This document shows positions 46,070 to 55,812 of a stretch of 64,000 nucleotides of DNA, piece after piece. The stretch comes from Treponema sp. (lineage in GTDB: Bacteria > Spirochaetota > Spirochaetia > Treponematales > Treponemataceae). The stretch covers positions 1-64,000 of the forward strand of contig JAEEVR010000015.1 in assembly GCA_016290995.1 (NCBI GenBank), in the 5' to 3' direction. The notes beneath the pieces were generated by a model that saw only the letters and a program-made list of their open reading frames with translations, was not told the origin of the DNA and searched no databases. Within the stretch, counting starts at the first letter, position 1; each line of letters starts with the position of its first letter. Made by a program: the position numbers and the translations under genes.

Positions 46070-47316
46070 GCTATATCTCCATCATTCTTAATGTACTTGA
46101 TTCCACATTCAATCATTTCAAAAACTGTCGAAACATAAAAGTCCAGCCACTCAGGCGGAAAGTTGTATTTCGTTCCCATCAGCATAAAGCCAACGGTCAG
46201 TCCCGAAACCCATTTTACAAACAAGACCTCGTTGTTATTCACCGGAAAGTCAAAAGCCGCCGGAGCGATGCCGGCAAGCACGATTGACTTGAAAAGCTCG
46301 GCGGCCTTTTTTTCAAAAGCCTTTGCGTCTTCCGGCGCCAGCGCGGCCTCTTGGAAAATAAAATATCCGTGAAGCATAATCACTTGCGGACGCATGGCAA
46401 AGTAATTGGCCTGCGTTCTCATCATTATGTAAATCGCCTCGTCGGGATTTTTGGCGGCCGCTGACTTTTCCTTCAATATCGCGCAAACTCTTTCGGTCTC
46501 TTGGAAAAGCATGTTCATAAGGTAATCGTTTTTGTTGGCAAAGAAAGAGTAAATGCTGCTCTTTGCCATTCCCAAGGCCGCCGCGATTTTTTCAACAGTT
46601 ATTTTTGAGGAACGGTTGTCCTGCATCAATTGGACAAAGGCGTTGAAAAAACGGTTTGACTTTTCGTCGCTTTCAAGTTGAAGCTTGCAATGCTCGTCCA
46701 GCTCCTTTTTGCGCTCTTCCGAAATCGGATTTTTTTTCTTTCCCAAGCCCGAATAAATCAATTCCGAAACCTTTGTCTTGTAGCGCTCGATGTCGTTGAT
46801 TTTCACAACGTTTTTCATCGAGCAAAAGGCCAAAATCAAAAAGTGCGTAAGCGTGTGCTGGAAAAAGCTTGGAACCATGTTTTGCGCGACATAGTTTTTC
46901 TTGTCCTTAAAAACGTCTTCGTTTATGACATTGATTCCGTTGTCCAGCAAAACCATGTTGACGCCTTCCGTCAAAAGCTCGTCGCTCAAGGATTCTTGCA
47001 AAAAATATGACAAATAGTTGGGATAGTTTTGGCAAAAGTCAAAAACGCAGCGGACCGCTTTTTCGACACCCTTTAAGTTATATGGCTTTCTGGAATCGTC
47101 CAGCTGGAAAATCATCAGCGCGAACGCCTCAAAAAACTTTTCGCGCATTTTTTCCATCAATTCCTCTTTGTTTTTGTAATGCCTAAAAATCGCGGTCTTA
47201 GAAATGCCCGCCTTGGCCGCTATTTCGCCCAAGGAAATTCCAGACATGCGGGGCTTTTCGTAAAGCCCAAAGGCGCATTCGAGAATTTTTTCTTTTGTGT
47301 TAACCTGCCTAGGCAT
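46066..47316 (-). CDS. Tandem TetR-TetR regulator of the efflux operon
   Basis: At 416 residues this is twice the normal TetR length. Residues 1-200 form one TetR unit with helix-turn-helix SLGEIAAKAGISKTAIFRHY. Residues about 222-416 form a second with VEKIAAALGMAKSSIYSFF. Each has its own helical C-part. A single chain could bind an inverted repeat like a dimer, or a dimer could bind four half-sites. An operator-like cluster lies 18-60 bases upstream of its ATG. Its stop overlaps tolC, so it is the first gene of the five-gene pump operon and likely autoregulates it. Confidence 0.82.
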   Translation of the reverse strand: MPRQVNTKEKILECAFGLYEKPRMSGISLGEIAAKAGISKTAIFRHYKNKEELMEKMREKFFEAFALMIFQLDDSRKPYNLKGVEKAVRCVFDFCQNYPNYLSYFLQESLSDELLTEGVNMVLLDNGINVINEDVFKDKKNYVAQNMVPSFFQHTLTHFLILAFCSMKNVVKINDIERYKTKVSELIYSGLGKKKNPISEERKKELDEHCKLQLESDEKSNRFFNAFVQLMQDNRSSKITVEKIAAALGMAKSSIYSFFANKNDYLMNMLFQETERVCAILKEKSAAAKNPDEAIYIMMRTQANYFAMRPQVIMLHGYFIFQEAALAPEDAKAFEKKAAELFKSIVLAGIAPAAFDFPVNNNEVLFVKWVSGLTVGFMLMGTKYNFPPEWLDFYVSTVFEMIECGIKYIKNDGDIA

Positions 47317-47333
47317 CCGCGTTCCTTTTTTGC

Positions 47334-47376
47334 AACATTACCGAACATTCGGTAATGTTAACGAATGTTCGGTAAT
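47334..47376. promoter_or_regulatory. Predicted operator of the efflux operon, nested inverted repeats
   Basis: AACATTACCGA and TCGGTAATGTT are perfect 11-base arms around ACAT (47334-47359). A further GAATGTTCGGTAAT follows at 47363-47376 and is the exact inverse of ATTACCGAACATTC within the first palindrome. Three or four TCGGTAAT-type half-sites are thus packed in 43 bases. Confidence 0.75.
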
Positions 47377-47509
47377 CAAATCTAGCGCGCGCCATCTTTT
47401 TTGTCAAGCGAATTTCCGCGCATTTTATATGACAAGCAAAGCCCGCGAATTTGTCACCGCGCCGCGCGAATCTTGAAAATCGGCCAAAAGCGCGCTAAAA
47501 TGGTGGGCT

Positions 47510-49639
47510 ATGAAGACTTTGACCATGCTTCCGGGAAGGCCGATGGGATACGGCGCGATTGTGACGCCGCAGGGAGTGAATTTTTCAATTTTTTCCAAGG
47601 ACGCGACAAAAGTGTCCCTGTGCTTCTTTCACAGCCCCACAGCTCCCGAACCGTACACGACTTTTGACCTTGATCCAGAAACAAACAGAACCGGCCACGT
47701 TTGGCACGCGCTGATTCCAGAGGCGGCCGCCGGCGACCTTTACTTATATAGAATAGACGGCCCCTACGAGCCGGAACGGGGACTCCGCTTTGACTACAGC
47801 CGCTATTTGCTTGACCCCTACGCCAAGTGCTACAGCGAAGGCTCGGTCTACAAGGCCTATTCGGAATCCTCTACGCGCGGCTTGGACACAATGTACATAA
47901 AGGGCCGCACTCCGATGAAGGCGCACCTTTTCCCAAAATGCGTTGTGATCGACGACTCGGAATTTGACTGGGAAGGCGACAAGCCGATAAACCGCCCCTT
48001 GGAGCAAAGCGTGATTTACGAAGTCCACCTTAAGGGCTTTACCGCCAACAAAAACTCAGGCGTCGAGCATCCCGGAAGCTACAAGGGCTTTGCCGAAAAA
48101 ATCGACTATTTAAAAGACTTGGGCATCACCGCGGTGGAACTGCTTCCAATCCAGGAATTTGACGAAAACGAAAACGGAAACACCAACCCCAAAAACGGCG
48201 AGCGCCTCACAAACTACTGGGGCTACAGCACAATAGGCTTTTTCGCGCCCAAAAACACTTACGCCTCGGACAGAAGTCCCGGCGGCCCCGTAAGGGAATT
48301 CAAGCAATTGGTAAAGGAGCTGCACAAGGCCGGAATCGAAGTCATTTTGGACGTCGTCTACAACCATACAAGCGAAGGAAACGAGCGCGGCTACACCTTT
48401 GAATTCAAGGGCATTCAAAACGACCAGTACTACATTTTGCCGCCGGACAAGCAGTACTACATGAACTATTCGGGCTGCGGAAACACCTTCAACTGCAACC
48501 AGCCCAACACGATGAATTTTATCGTAGACAGCCTGCGCTACTGGGTTCAGGAAATGCACGTTGACGGATTCCGCTTTGACCTGGCCTCAATCTTGTGCCG
48601 AGACCAGTGGGGCCAAGTGGCGGGCTTTCCGCCGCTGACCAACATGATCGCCGTCGACCCTATTTTGGCCAACACAAAAATAATCGCCGAGCCTTGGGAC
48701 GCGGGCGGCGGCTACCAAGTCGGATACTTTCCGGGAGGCCGCTGGTCCGAATGGAACGACCGCTTTAGAGACGACATACGCCGCTTTGTCCGCGGAGACG
48801 AATTCACGTCCACGGCGGCGGCCACTCGCATCACCGGTTCAAGCGACTTGTACTTTCACAACGGGAAAAACCCCGCCGCCTCGATCAATTACATTTGCTG
48901 CCACGACGGCTTTACGATGAACGATTTGGTAAGCTACAACGGCAAGCACAACGACGAAAACGGCGAGGAAAACCGCGACGGAAGCGACAACAACAATTCC
49001 TACAACCACGGCTTTGAGGGCGAATGCACCAACGCCAAAATCGAAGCCTTGCGCAAACAGCAGCTTAAGAATTTCATCGCGATTTTGCTGCTTTCGCAGG
49101 GAGTTCCGATGCTTTTGGGCGGAGACGAGTTCCGCCGAAGCCAGAACGGAAACAACAACGCCTACTGCCAGGACAACGAGACTTCTTGGTTTGACTGGTC
49201 GTTCCAGCAAAAGAACAAGGAAATCCTGGACTTTACCCGCCGCATGATCGCTTTGCGAAAGGAACACCCCACTTTTAGCCGCAAGGACTTTTTTGGCGAA
49301 AGCGCTGAGGAAAAAAAGCGGGGCGTGGACGTTGTTTGGTACGACTTTGACGGCCGCATGCCCGATTGGTCCAAGCTTAACCGCTTTTTGGCCTGCGTAA
49401 TCTACGGCCGCGAATTTGACAAGGATTTTTACCTTGCGGCCAACACCGACACCCACGACATGAACTTGATTCTTCCCACGCCCGAAGACGGAAAGGTCTG
49501 GGCCCGCGTCGTGGACACTTCGTTTCCGGCGGGAGAGGAAGTCGCGGCGGCCGAAGCGGAGGAAGCCTTGCAAGTCCAAAACCGCTACGTCATTCCCGCA
49601 AATTCCTTTGTGGTTTTGATGGCGGTGAAAAAAAAGTAA
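47510..49639 (+). CDS. glgX: Glycogen debranching enzyme (GH13, GlgX-type)
   Basis: It would hydrolyse alpha-1,6 branches in limit dextrins of glycogen. The N-terminal early-set/CBM48 domain is followed by the (beta/alpha)8 barrel with DVVYNHTSEGN, DGFRFDLAS (nucleophile Asp), IAEPWDAGG (acid/base Glu) and CCHDGFTMND (conserved His-Asp). At 709 residues the length matches GlgX/isoamylase. It is 88 bases upstream of glgP. Confidence 0.92.
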   Translation: MKTLTMLPGRPMGYGAIVTPQGVNFSIFSKDATKVSLCFFHSPTAPEPYTTFDLDPETNRTGHVWHALIPEAAAGDLYLYRIDGPYEPERGLRFDYSRYLLDPYAKCYSEGSVYKAYSESSTRGLDTMYIKGRTPMKAHLFPKCVVIDDSEFDWEGDKPINRPLEQSVIYEVHLKGFTANKNSGVEHPGSYKGFAEKIDYLKDLGITAVELLPIQEFDENENGNTNPKNGERLTNYWGYSTIGFFAPKNTYASDRSPGGPVREFKQLVKELHKAGIEVILDVVYNHTSEGNERGYTFEFKGIQNDQYYILPPDKQYYMNYSGCGNTFNCNQPNTMNFIVDSLRYWVQEMHVDGFRFDLASILCRDQWGQVAGFPPLTNMIAVDPILANTKIIAEPWDAGGGYQVGYFPGGRWSEWNDRFRDDIRRFVRGDEFTSTAAATRITGSSDLYFHNGKNPAASINYICCHDGFTMNDLVSYNGKHNDENGEENRDGSDNNNSYNHGFEGECTNAKIEALRKQQLKNFIAILLLSQGVPMLLGGDEFRRSQNGNNNAYCQDNETSWFDWSFQQKNKEILDFTRRMIALRKEHPTFSRKDFFGESAEEKKRGVDVVWYDFDGRMPDWSKLNRFLACVIYGREFDKDFYLAANTDTHDMNLILPTPEDGKVWARVVDTSFPAGEEVAAAEAEEALQVQNRYVIPANSFVVLMAVKKK

Positions 49640-49665
49640 CAAAATTCACCGATTTTGCTTGAATT

Positions 49666-49693
49666 TTGTATAAAATGCTGGTAAAATTATAAT
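49666..49693 (+). promoter_or_regulatory. Candidate glgP promoter
   Basis: TTGTAT and TATAAT are 16 bp apart, in the AT-rich gap between glgX and glgP. glgP may therefore be made both from its own start and by readthrough. Confidence 0.5.
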
Positions 49694-49727
49694 AATATTT
49701 GCCTAAATTACAATTCCGGAGGAAGAA

Positions 49728-52178
49728 ATGGAGTTTGATTCAGAGAAATTTAAGGCTGCCTTGGAAGGCCGTCTTAAGAGACAATACGGCAAGGACATTT
49801 CCCACGCCAACATCCACGACTTGTACGACGCGGTAGCCGCTTCCACTCGCGAGTTCATCCTGGAAAACTGGATGGCCACCCGCGCTGAATACGAAAAGAA
49901 GCCTGTCCGCCAAGTTTACTATTTGTCGGCGGAATTCTTGATGGGCCGCGCGCTTAGCAACAACTTGATCAACATGCAAATCAAGGACGCCGTAAAAGAC
50001 GTTCTTAAGAACATGAACATCGACTACAACTTGGTCGAAGACCAGGAGCCTGACGCTGGCTTGGGCAACGGAGGCCTTGGACGCTTGGCCGCCTGCTTCC
50101 TCGACTCTTTGGCCACTTTGGACTACCCGGGACACGGATACGGAATCCGCTACGAATACGGAATGTTCGAGCAGCACATCGAAGACGGCTACCAAGTTGA
50201 GTATCCCGACAACTGGCTTCGCCACCGCGATCCTTGGGAAACCAAGCGCAGCGACTTGGCCGTTACCGTTCGCTTTGGCGGAAACATCGCCTACGGAAAG
50301 ACTCCCGACGGACAAAACCGCTACTACATCGAAAACGCCGAGGAAGTAACGGCGACTCCCTACGACATGCCTATCGTCGGCTTTGGAACGAACACAGTCA
50401 ACACCTTGCGCTTGTGGGAAGCCACCAGCCCCAACGGATTTGACTTGCAGCTCTTTAACAACATGGACTACAACCGCGCCGTCGAGCGCCAGAACTCGGC
50501 CGAGAACATCAGCCGCGTTCTCTACCCCAACGACAACGGCCCCAGCGGAAAAGCCTTGCGCCTAAAGCAGCAGTACTTCTTCTCTAGCGCCAGCTTGCAG
50601 GATTTGGTCCACCACTTTGTGGCCAACTACGGAACAAACTTCCGCAAGTTCCCCGAGCTTCACGTAATCCAGTTGAACGACACTCACCCGGTTGTCGCGA
50701 TTCCGGAATTGATGCGCATTTTGATGGACGAATACGGCGTAAGCTGGGACGAGTCTTGGGACATCGTCACAAAGACCTTTGCCTACACAAACCACACGAT
50801 TCTTGCCGAAGCGCTTGAAAAGTGGCCGATCGAAATCTTCCAGGGACTTTTGCCCCGCATCTACCAGATCGTCGAAGAAATCAACCGCCGCTTTGTGGAC
50901 GACCTCCGCAAAAAGTATCCCGACGACTACGACCGCCAAAACCGCATGTCAATCATCGGAAACGGAAAAGTAAAGATGGCTTGGCTTGCGATCCACGCTT
51001 GCTTTAGCGTAAACGGCGTAGCCGAGCTTCACACCGAGTTGCTTAAGACGCAAGAGCTTAAGGACTGGGCGGAACTTTATCCGTCAAAGTTCAACAACAA
51101 GACAAACGGAATCACCCAGCGCCGCTGGCTTTTGAACGCCAACCCGACGCTGTCCGAATTCATCACAAAGAGAATCGGACACGGTTGGGAAAAGGATTTG
51201 ACAAAGCTCAAGGAGCTTGAAAAATTCGCCGACGACGCCGCCAGCCTTGACGAGCTTGTAAAAATCAAGCGCGCCAACAAGCAGGTATTGGCCGACTTCC
51301 TCAAGCACACGCAGAACGACTTCCTTGACCCGGACAGCATTTTTGACGTACAGGTTAAGCGCTTGCACGAATACAAGCGCCAGCTTTTGAACGTTCTCCA
51401 CATCATGTACCTTTACAACCGCTTGCTTGACGACCCCAACTACAATCCGCCGGCCCGCACCTTTATCTTTGGCGCCAAGGCCGCTTCTGGCTACCGCCGC
51501 GCCAAGAGCATCATCAAGCTTATCAACACTGTGGCCGACCGCGTCAACAACGACCGCCGCGTTCGCGGAAAGCTCCGCGTAGTCTTTATCGAAAACTACT
51601 GCGTAAGCATCGCCGAAAAGATTTTCCCCGCCGCCGACGTAAGCGAGCAGATTTCAACGGCGGGCTTCGAGGCCTCGGGCACCAGCAACATGAAGTTCAT
51701 GGTCAACGGAGCCCTCACCTTGGGAACGCTTGACGGCGCCAACATCGAAATCGTGCGCGAGGCCGGCGAAGAAAACGCCTTTGTATTCGGCCTTAAGAGC
51801 GACGAGATCATCAAGATGGAAGCCGAGCACAGCTACAACCCGCAGGAATGTTTGGCCCGCAATCCGGCGCTCAACAAAGTTGTCGAGCAGCTTGTTGACG
51901 GAACCTACGACCAGTCGCGCCAAATCTTTAAGGAATTGCACGACTCTTTGGTCTACGGCGTCGAAGGCCAGCGCCCAGACGTTTACTACGTTTTGGCCGA
52001 CTTTGGCGCCTACTGCCAGGCCCACGAAAAAGTTGTGGCCGCCTACGCAGACCAAAAGGCTTGGGCAAAGAAAGCCCTTATCAACATCGCCAATTCCGGA
52101 AAGTTCTCTAGCGACCGCACGATCGAAGACTATGTCCGCGACATTTGGAAGGTTGAGAAAGTCGAAGTAAAGCGCTAA
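49728..52178 (+). CDS. glgP: Glycogen/starch phosphorylase
   Basis: It releases glucose 1-phosphate from alpha-1,4-glucan ends in a pyridoxal-phosphate-dependent reaction. The cofactor site motif EASGTSNMKFMVNGALTLGT holds the Lys, and YLSAEFLMGRAL and GNGGLGRLAACFLDS are typical N-terminal motifs. At 816 residues the length is normal. GGAGG lies 8 bases before the ATG. Glucose 1-phosphate could enter glycolysis through the phosphohexomutase at 12.1-13.6 kb. Confidence 0.95.
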   Translation: MEFDSEKFKAALEGRLKRQYGKDISHANIHDLYDAVAASTREFILENWMATRAEYEKKPVRQVYYLSAEFLMGRALSNNLINMQIKDAVKDVLKNMNIDYNLVEDQEPDAGLGNGGLGRLAACFLDSLATLDYPGHGYGIRYEYGMFEQHIEDGYQVEYPDNWLRHRDPWETKRSDLAVTVRFGGNIAYGKTPDGQNRYYIENAEEVTATPYDMPIVGFGTNTVNTLRLWEATSPNGFDLQLFNNMDYNRAVERQNSAENISRVLYPNDNGPSGKALRLKQQYFFSSASLQDLVHHFVANYGTNFRKFPELHVIQLNDTHPVVAIPELMRILMDEYGVSWDESWDIVTKTFAYTNHTILAEALEKWPIEIFQGLLPRIYQIVEEINRRFVDDLRKKYPDDYDRQNRMSIIGNGKVKMAWLAIHACFSVNGVAELHTELLKTQELKDWAELYPSKFNNKTNGITQRRWLLNANPTLSEFITKRIGHGWEKDLTKLKELEKFADDAASLDELVKIKRANKQVLADFLKHTQNDFLDPDSIFDVQVKRLHEYKRQLLNVLHIMYLYNRLLDDPNYNPPARTFIFGAKAASGYRRAKSIIKLINTVADRVNNDRRVRGKLRVVFIENYCVSIAEKIFPAADVSEQISTAGFEASGTSNMKFMVNGALTLGTLDGANIEIVREAGEENAFVFGLKSDEIIKMEAEHSYNPQECLARNPALNKVVEQLVDGTYDQSRQIFKELHDSLVYGVEGQRPDVYYVLADFGAYCQAHEKVVAAYADQKAWAKKALINIANSGKFSSDRTIEDYVRDIWKVEKVEVKR

Positions 52179-52197
52179 ACAAAATGCTTTGAACGAC

Positions 52198-52227
52198 AAA
52201 AAAGGCGGCCGCAAGGCCGCCTTTTTT
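52198..52227. terminator. Strong bidirectional terminator after glgP
   Basis: GGCGGCC and GGCCGCC form a 7-bp GC stem with a GCAA tetraloop, with six As before and six Ts after. It serves glgP and the convergent protease gene. Confidence 0.88.
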
Positions 52228-52246
52228 ACGCCGTTTGATACCGTTC

Positions 52247-54076
52247 CTACTTTAAGCTCTTGATGTAATCGGTAAGCCAAGCGCGGTCGTACATTTTTTT
52301 CGCGTCCTCAATCGGATAGTCAGGCTCGACGCCTCCGTCGATTGTATAATACTTTCCGTCCCTGACCGCGGAAAATTTATAGTTGCCCGAAAAGGTAAAG
52401 GAAGTTCCGTCCGGCGTTATGCAGGATTGAACCACGCACGCGCCGCCGCTTGTCTTTCTTCCGACAAGTTTGGCCGCCTTGCTTTCCTTAAGGCAACTGG
52501 CCATAAGGTTTCCGCAAGAGAAAGTCGCCGCGCTGACAACACAGTAAACGTTCAAATGCCTGGAGGCGAGCGAGTCCTTGCTTGTAATCGCGCCGTCAAG
52601 GTCAATGTCGGCGCGGTAAGTGTTGGAATACTCCGAGCCGATTTTGCTGTTGGCGATGTCCAAGCGGGCGTATCCCTGGATCCAGCTCAAAAGGTACATG
52701 GCCGAGTCAAGGCTTCCGCCCGTATTGAGGCTGATGTCAATCACGACATTTTTTATCGGGCTTCCTTGCCTGGTTATCAAAGAGTTGGCGTAGTAAGCGA
52801 TGGCCACTGGATCGCTTTCTTTTAAAAGATCGTCCATTTCATCTTGGAATTTTTCACCGTAGTAAAAGCTGTGGTTGTCCAAAAAGTTTTCAAAGCTGTC
52901 AAACGTCACATAAGCCGTGTCGCCAATCTCCATGTAAGGAACAGGGCTGCCAGAGCGGCTCACGGCATTTGTTCTTGAACGGGCGTTTTTGTCACGCTCC
53001 AATCCTTCAAGGAAGGGCTTCCAGTATTCCGTCTTGGGAACTTCCTTGTCTATCATAACGCGAGTTTCAAAAGACTTTCCTACGTAGGGGCTTGGAGACT
53101 TCATAACGCAATGCATGTCGTCAAGGTAAATTACAATGAACTCTTTTAAAACCTCTTCCGCGGTCTTGGGCTTTCCAGCCAAAAATCTTTGCTTCAATCC
53201 ATGCTTTTCAAAAAACTCGTCATAGCGGGCGTTTTCCAAAACTTGGTCTGTAAGGCCATACTTTATTTCAAGCATCATAATCAGCTCTTGATAGTTAAAA
53301 AGCGCCAAGTCCGCGTCATAATTTTTTTTGTCGCTCTTGTAAAAAAGCTGCTCGATGGTTTTTCCCTTGGAATTTTTTGACTTGTCCGCAAAAGGTTCGT
53401 CCGCATGCAGCAGGAACAAATTATTGCCGTTGTAAGCCAAGCACAAGCCGTATTCGCTAAAAAACAAGTCTGATATAGTTGAAATTGGAAGGAAAAAAAT
53501 TCCCTCATGCTTGTACATTGGAATTCCATATTTTTTATAAAGCTCTATTCTAAGCTGGCCGCGCTTTTTAGAGACAGTCGCGTTTTGAGCCTGGCGTTCC
53601 AAAAGATCCACGCGGAGAGCTCCGTTGGCTCCTTTTTGATGCGGATAGTTTGTCAAAAGGTCTCCGCCGTTTTTTGCGGCCGAGAACCTGCAAAGCATGT
53701 CATAATCGGAAAAAGTCACGCTTCCGTCGTTGGCGTCAAAACGCGCGTAGGATCCGTTTTCCCTCGTAAAGACGGCAGTGTTTCCGTTGACCGAATATGT
53801 GTGGTCATGGCCCTTGTCAGCGTCCACAAATTCCAACGCCTTGTCAAAAAAATAAAAGGCCATCTCCAAATTCATATAAGGAATGGAATTTTTTTCATTA
53901 AAGAAAACAAGTTGGATAGGCGCGTCCCATTTGCTGTCAGCCGCCAAAACATAGAGGTCCACCTCTTTTACGGAAACAGCCTCAACCTTAAGGCCTTTGC
54001 CCGCTCCCTCCTGCGCCGCCAAAGGAAAAATGGCCAAAAGCGCCGCCGCAAAAAAAACCTTCTTTATAATTTCCAT
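52247..54076 (-). CDS. S41-family peptidase-like exported protein
   Basis: A signal peptide (hydrophobic residues 5-20, PLAA-QE) is followed by a large N-terminal domain of unknown class. From about residue 360 comes a C-terminal tail-specific protease-like domain: VVIDISLNTGGSLDSAMYL is the D-x-R-x-N-x-GG-like strand, and VVSAATFSCGNLMA carries the expected catalytic Ser. The Lys of the usual Ser-Lys dyad is not obvious, but SGGACV follows as in the family. At 609 residues it is longer than CtpA. AAGGAG precedes the ATG. Confidence 0.75.
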   Translation of the reverse strand: MEIIKKVFFAAALLAIFPLAAQEGAGKGLKVEAVSVKEVDLYVLAADSKWDAPIQLVFFNEKNSIPYMNLEMAFYFFDKALEFVDADKGHDHTYSVNGNTAVFTRENGSYARFDANDGSVTFSDYDMLCRFSAAKNGGDLLTNYPHQKGANGALRVDLLERQAQNATVSKKRGQLRIELYKKYGIPMYKHEGIFFLPISTISDLFFSEYGLCLAYNGNNLFLLHADEPFADKSKNSKGKTIEQLFYKSDKKNYDADLALFNYQELIMMLEIKYGLTDQVLENARYDEFFEKHGLKQRFLAGKPKTAEEVLKEFIVIYLDDMHCVMKSPSPYVGKSFETRVMIDKEVPKTEYWKPFLEGLERDKNARSRTNAVSRSGSPVPYMEIGDTAYVTFDSFENFLDNHSFYYGEKFQDEMDDLLKESDPVAIAYYANSLITRQGSPIKNVVIDISLNTGGSLDSAMYLLSWIQGYARLDIANSKIGSEYSNTYRADIDLDGAITSKDSLASRHLNVYCVVSAATFSCGNLMASCLKESKAAKLVGRKTSGGACVVQSCITPDGTSFTFSGNYKFSAVRDGKYYTIDGGVEPDYPIEDAKKMYDRAWLTDYIKSLK

Positions 54077-54131
54077 ACAAACTCCTTCCCCGCATTTTAT
54101 TGCCCGACTTTTGATTTGTCAAGAATAGCGC

Positions 54132-54160
54132 TTGACAAAAAAAGCTAAAACCGCTAATAT
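54132..54160 (+). promoter_or_regulatory. Promoter of the initiator tRNA gene
   Basis: TTGACA and TAATAT are 17 bp apart. The start site would be about 54167, eight bases before the mature tRNA. Confidence 0.75.
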
Positions 54161-54174
54161 ATTTGGACTTACGA

Positions 54175-54247
54175 CGCAGGGTGGAGCAGTTGGAAGCTCG
54201 TCGGGCTCATAACCCGAAGGCCGGGGGTTCAAGTCCCTCCCCTGCTA
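54175..54247 (+). tRNA. tRNA-fMet (CAT)
   Basis: A 73-nt cloverleaf has a 7-position acceptor with an unpaired C1-U72 end, the hallmark of initiators, a CTCATAA anticodon loop, and three G-C pairs next to it (GGG/CCC). The T-arm is GGGGG-TTCAAGT-CCCTC. CCA is not encoded. The 3' end is followed by an integrase gene. Confidence 0.93.
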
Positions 54248-54383
54248 ACTTGCTAAATGTTTGTGTTACAAAGATTTAGCACACTACTAAACCCAATCAA
54301 GTAGGGCTTAGCGTGAGACAAAATCACTGGTTTTACGGAGACATTTTCCGTAATCAGGCTTCAACGTCTGAAAGGTGGTACTC

Positions 54384-55724
54384 ATGGCTAAGCCCTATTT
54401 AATTTACAAGACCCCAAACGGATTCTATTACGCAGAAATACTTTTGCCTGACGGAACGCGCGCGAACAAGAAAAGCACAGGCTGCAAGGACCGCGCGGCC
54501 GCGGAACGAAAAGTAATGGAATGGATTGTATCCGGCAACATTCCTGAAAGGACAAATGGCAAAAAGAAAAGCAACACCAATGTTGATAAAATCAATTTCT
54601 TTAATTGCGTTAGGAATTACGACTTTCAACCGGAAGATGTTTTAAAGATCGGCCAAATACTTCAAGAAAGAAAACTAATCAAATCCTTTGTCATGGAAAA
54701 CACGCCTCAAAGCAAGCCAATCGAGGAATTCTTGGAAGAGTTTTGGGACTTTGACAAATCGCCTTATGTCAGAGAAAAAAAACTACGCGGACAATCAATA
54801 CACCGCGATTACTGCGTGGCGCTCATGACAAGGTTGAAAACATATTGGTACCCCTTGCTCGGCGGCAAATCGGTTGGAGAAATAACGCGCGACGACATAT
54901 GTCAAATCTTCAACCATGAGTCCGTATCAGAACTCGCTCCAAAAACAATAAACTCAATAGTAAGCTCAATAACGATTCCATTGAAGTGGGCGTTCTTTCA
55001 TGGACTGACTAACAACAACTGTTATGACGGTATTATCAAGTGCTCGTCAAAATCAAAAAAGCGAAAGGTTCTTACGCTTGAACAAGCAATGGAAGTCTTT
55101 TGCGCGGAATGGGAAAATGATTCGGCAAAGCTCGCCAATATGCTTGCTTTTTACACCGGAATGCGGCAGGGAGAGATCGCCGCCCTCCGCCTTGAAGACA
55201 TTGGAGCGGATAGAATATACATACGTCATTCTTGGTCGCATTTTGAAGGGCTTAAAGAAACAAAAACAAATGAATGCCGTGAAATTAAAATTCCGCAACA
55301 GTTAAGGGAAATGCTTTTGACGCAAGCGAACCTAAACCCGCATGAAGAAGGAATCAAAGGATATGTTTTTTACGGCCTAAATCCAAGCCATCCTACAGAC
55401 CCCAAAAATTGGCTCAAATATCTTCATAGAGCGCTGAAATCAATCGGTTATTCAAATCCAAAAGAGATCTGTTTTCACGCTTGGCGACATTTATGGTGCA
55501 GCCGAGTGAGCGACTTAATCCAAGACAAGCGAGTCGTCATGGCAGGAAGCGGACACAAGACAGAATTCATGCTTGCCCACTACGCCGAGCATATAGAAAC
55601 TGAACGAGCCTTGGAAAAATTGGAAAAAGCCCAAGAAAAGATATTCCTTCCAATCTTGGAAAAATCGGAAGAGATTATGGATGAAAATGTCTGCCAAATT
55701 AGAATAAAAGGATGCAGCGCTTAA
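54384..55724 (+). CDS. Tyrosine-type integrase
   Basis: This site-specific recombinase has 446 residues. The N-terminal arm-binding region has the AP2-like NGFYYAEILLPDG. Catalytic residues are Arg in YTGMRQGEI, His-x-x-Arg in HAWRHLW, His in GSGHKT and Tyr in AHYAEH. I chose the ATG at 54384, with AAAGGTGG upstream, over a GTG three codons earlier. It lies just after the tRNA gene, and inverted repeats (GCTAAAT/ATTTAGC and ACGGA/TCCGT) between tRNA and gene may be arm sites. Confidence 0.88.
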   Translation: MAKPYLIYKTPNGFYYAEILLPDGTRANKKSTGCKDRAAAERKVMEWIVSGNIPERTNGKKKSNTNVDKINFFNCVRNYDFQPEDVLKIGQILQERKLIKSFVMENTPQSKPIEEFLEEFWDFDKSPYVREKKLRGQSIHRDYCVALMTRLKTYWYPLLGGKSVGEITRDDICQIFNHESVSELAPKTINSIVSSITIPLKWAFFHGLTNNNCYDGIIKCSSKSKKRKVLTLEQAMEVFCAEWENDSAKLANMLAFYTGMRQGEIAALRLEDIGADRIYIRHSWSHFEGLKETKTNECREIKIPQQLREMLLTQANLNPHEEGIKGYVFYGLNPSHPTDPKNWLKYLHRALKSIGYSNPKEICFHAWRHLWCSRVSDLIQDKRVVMAGSGHKTEFMLAHYAEHIETERALEKLEKAQEKIFLPILEKSEEIMDENVCQIRIKGCSA

Positions 55725-55812
55725 TTGGTTTTTATTAGGCTTGACAGAGTTGGATTGTGGGAATAAGTTTATCTAAAACCTGATACTATTAAAAAGAAAT
55801 GGAGGAATGGAA

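Noticed and set aside
46066..47316. Two separate TetR genes merged by error
   Set aside because: The frame is continuous with a plausible linker, and no second start with a ribosome site is seen near the middle. A sequencing error cannot be fully excluded.
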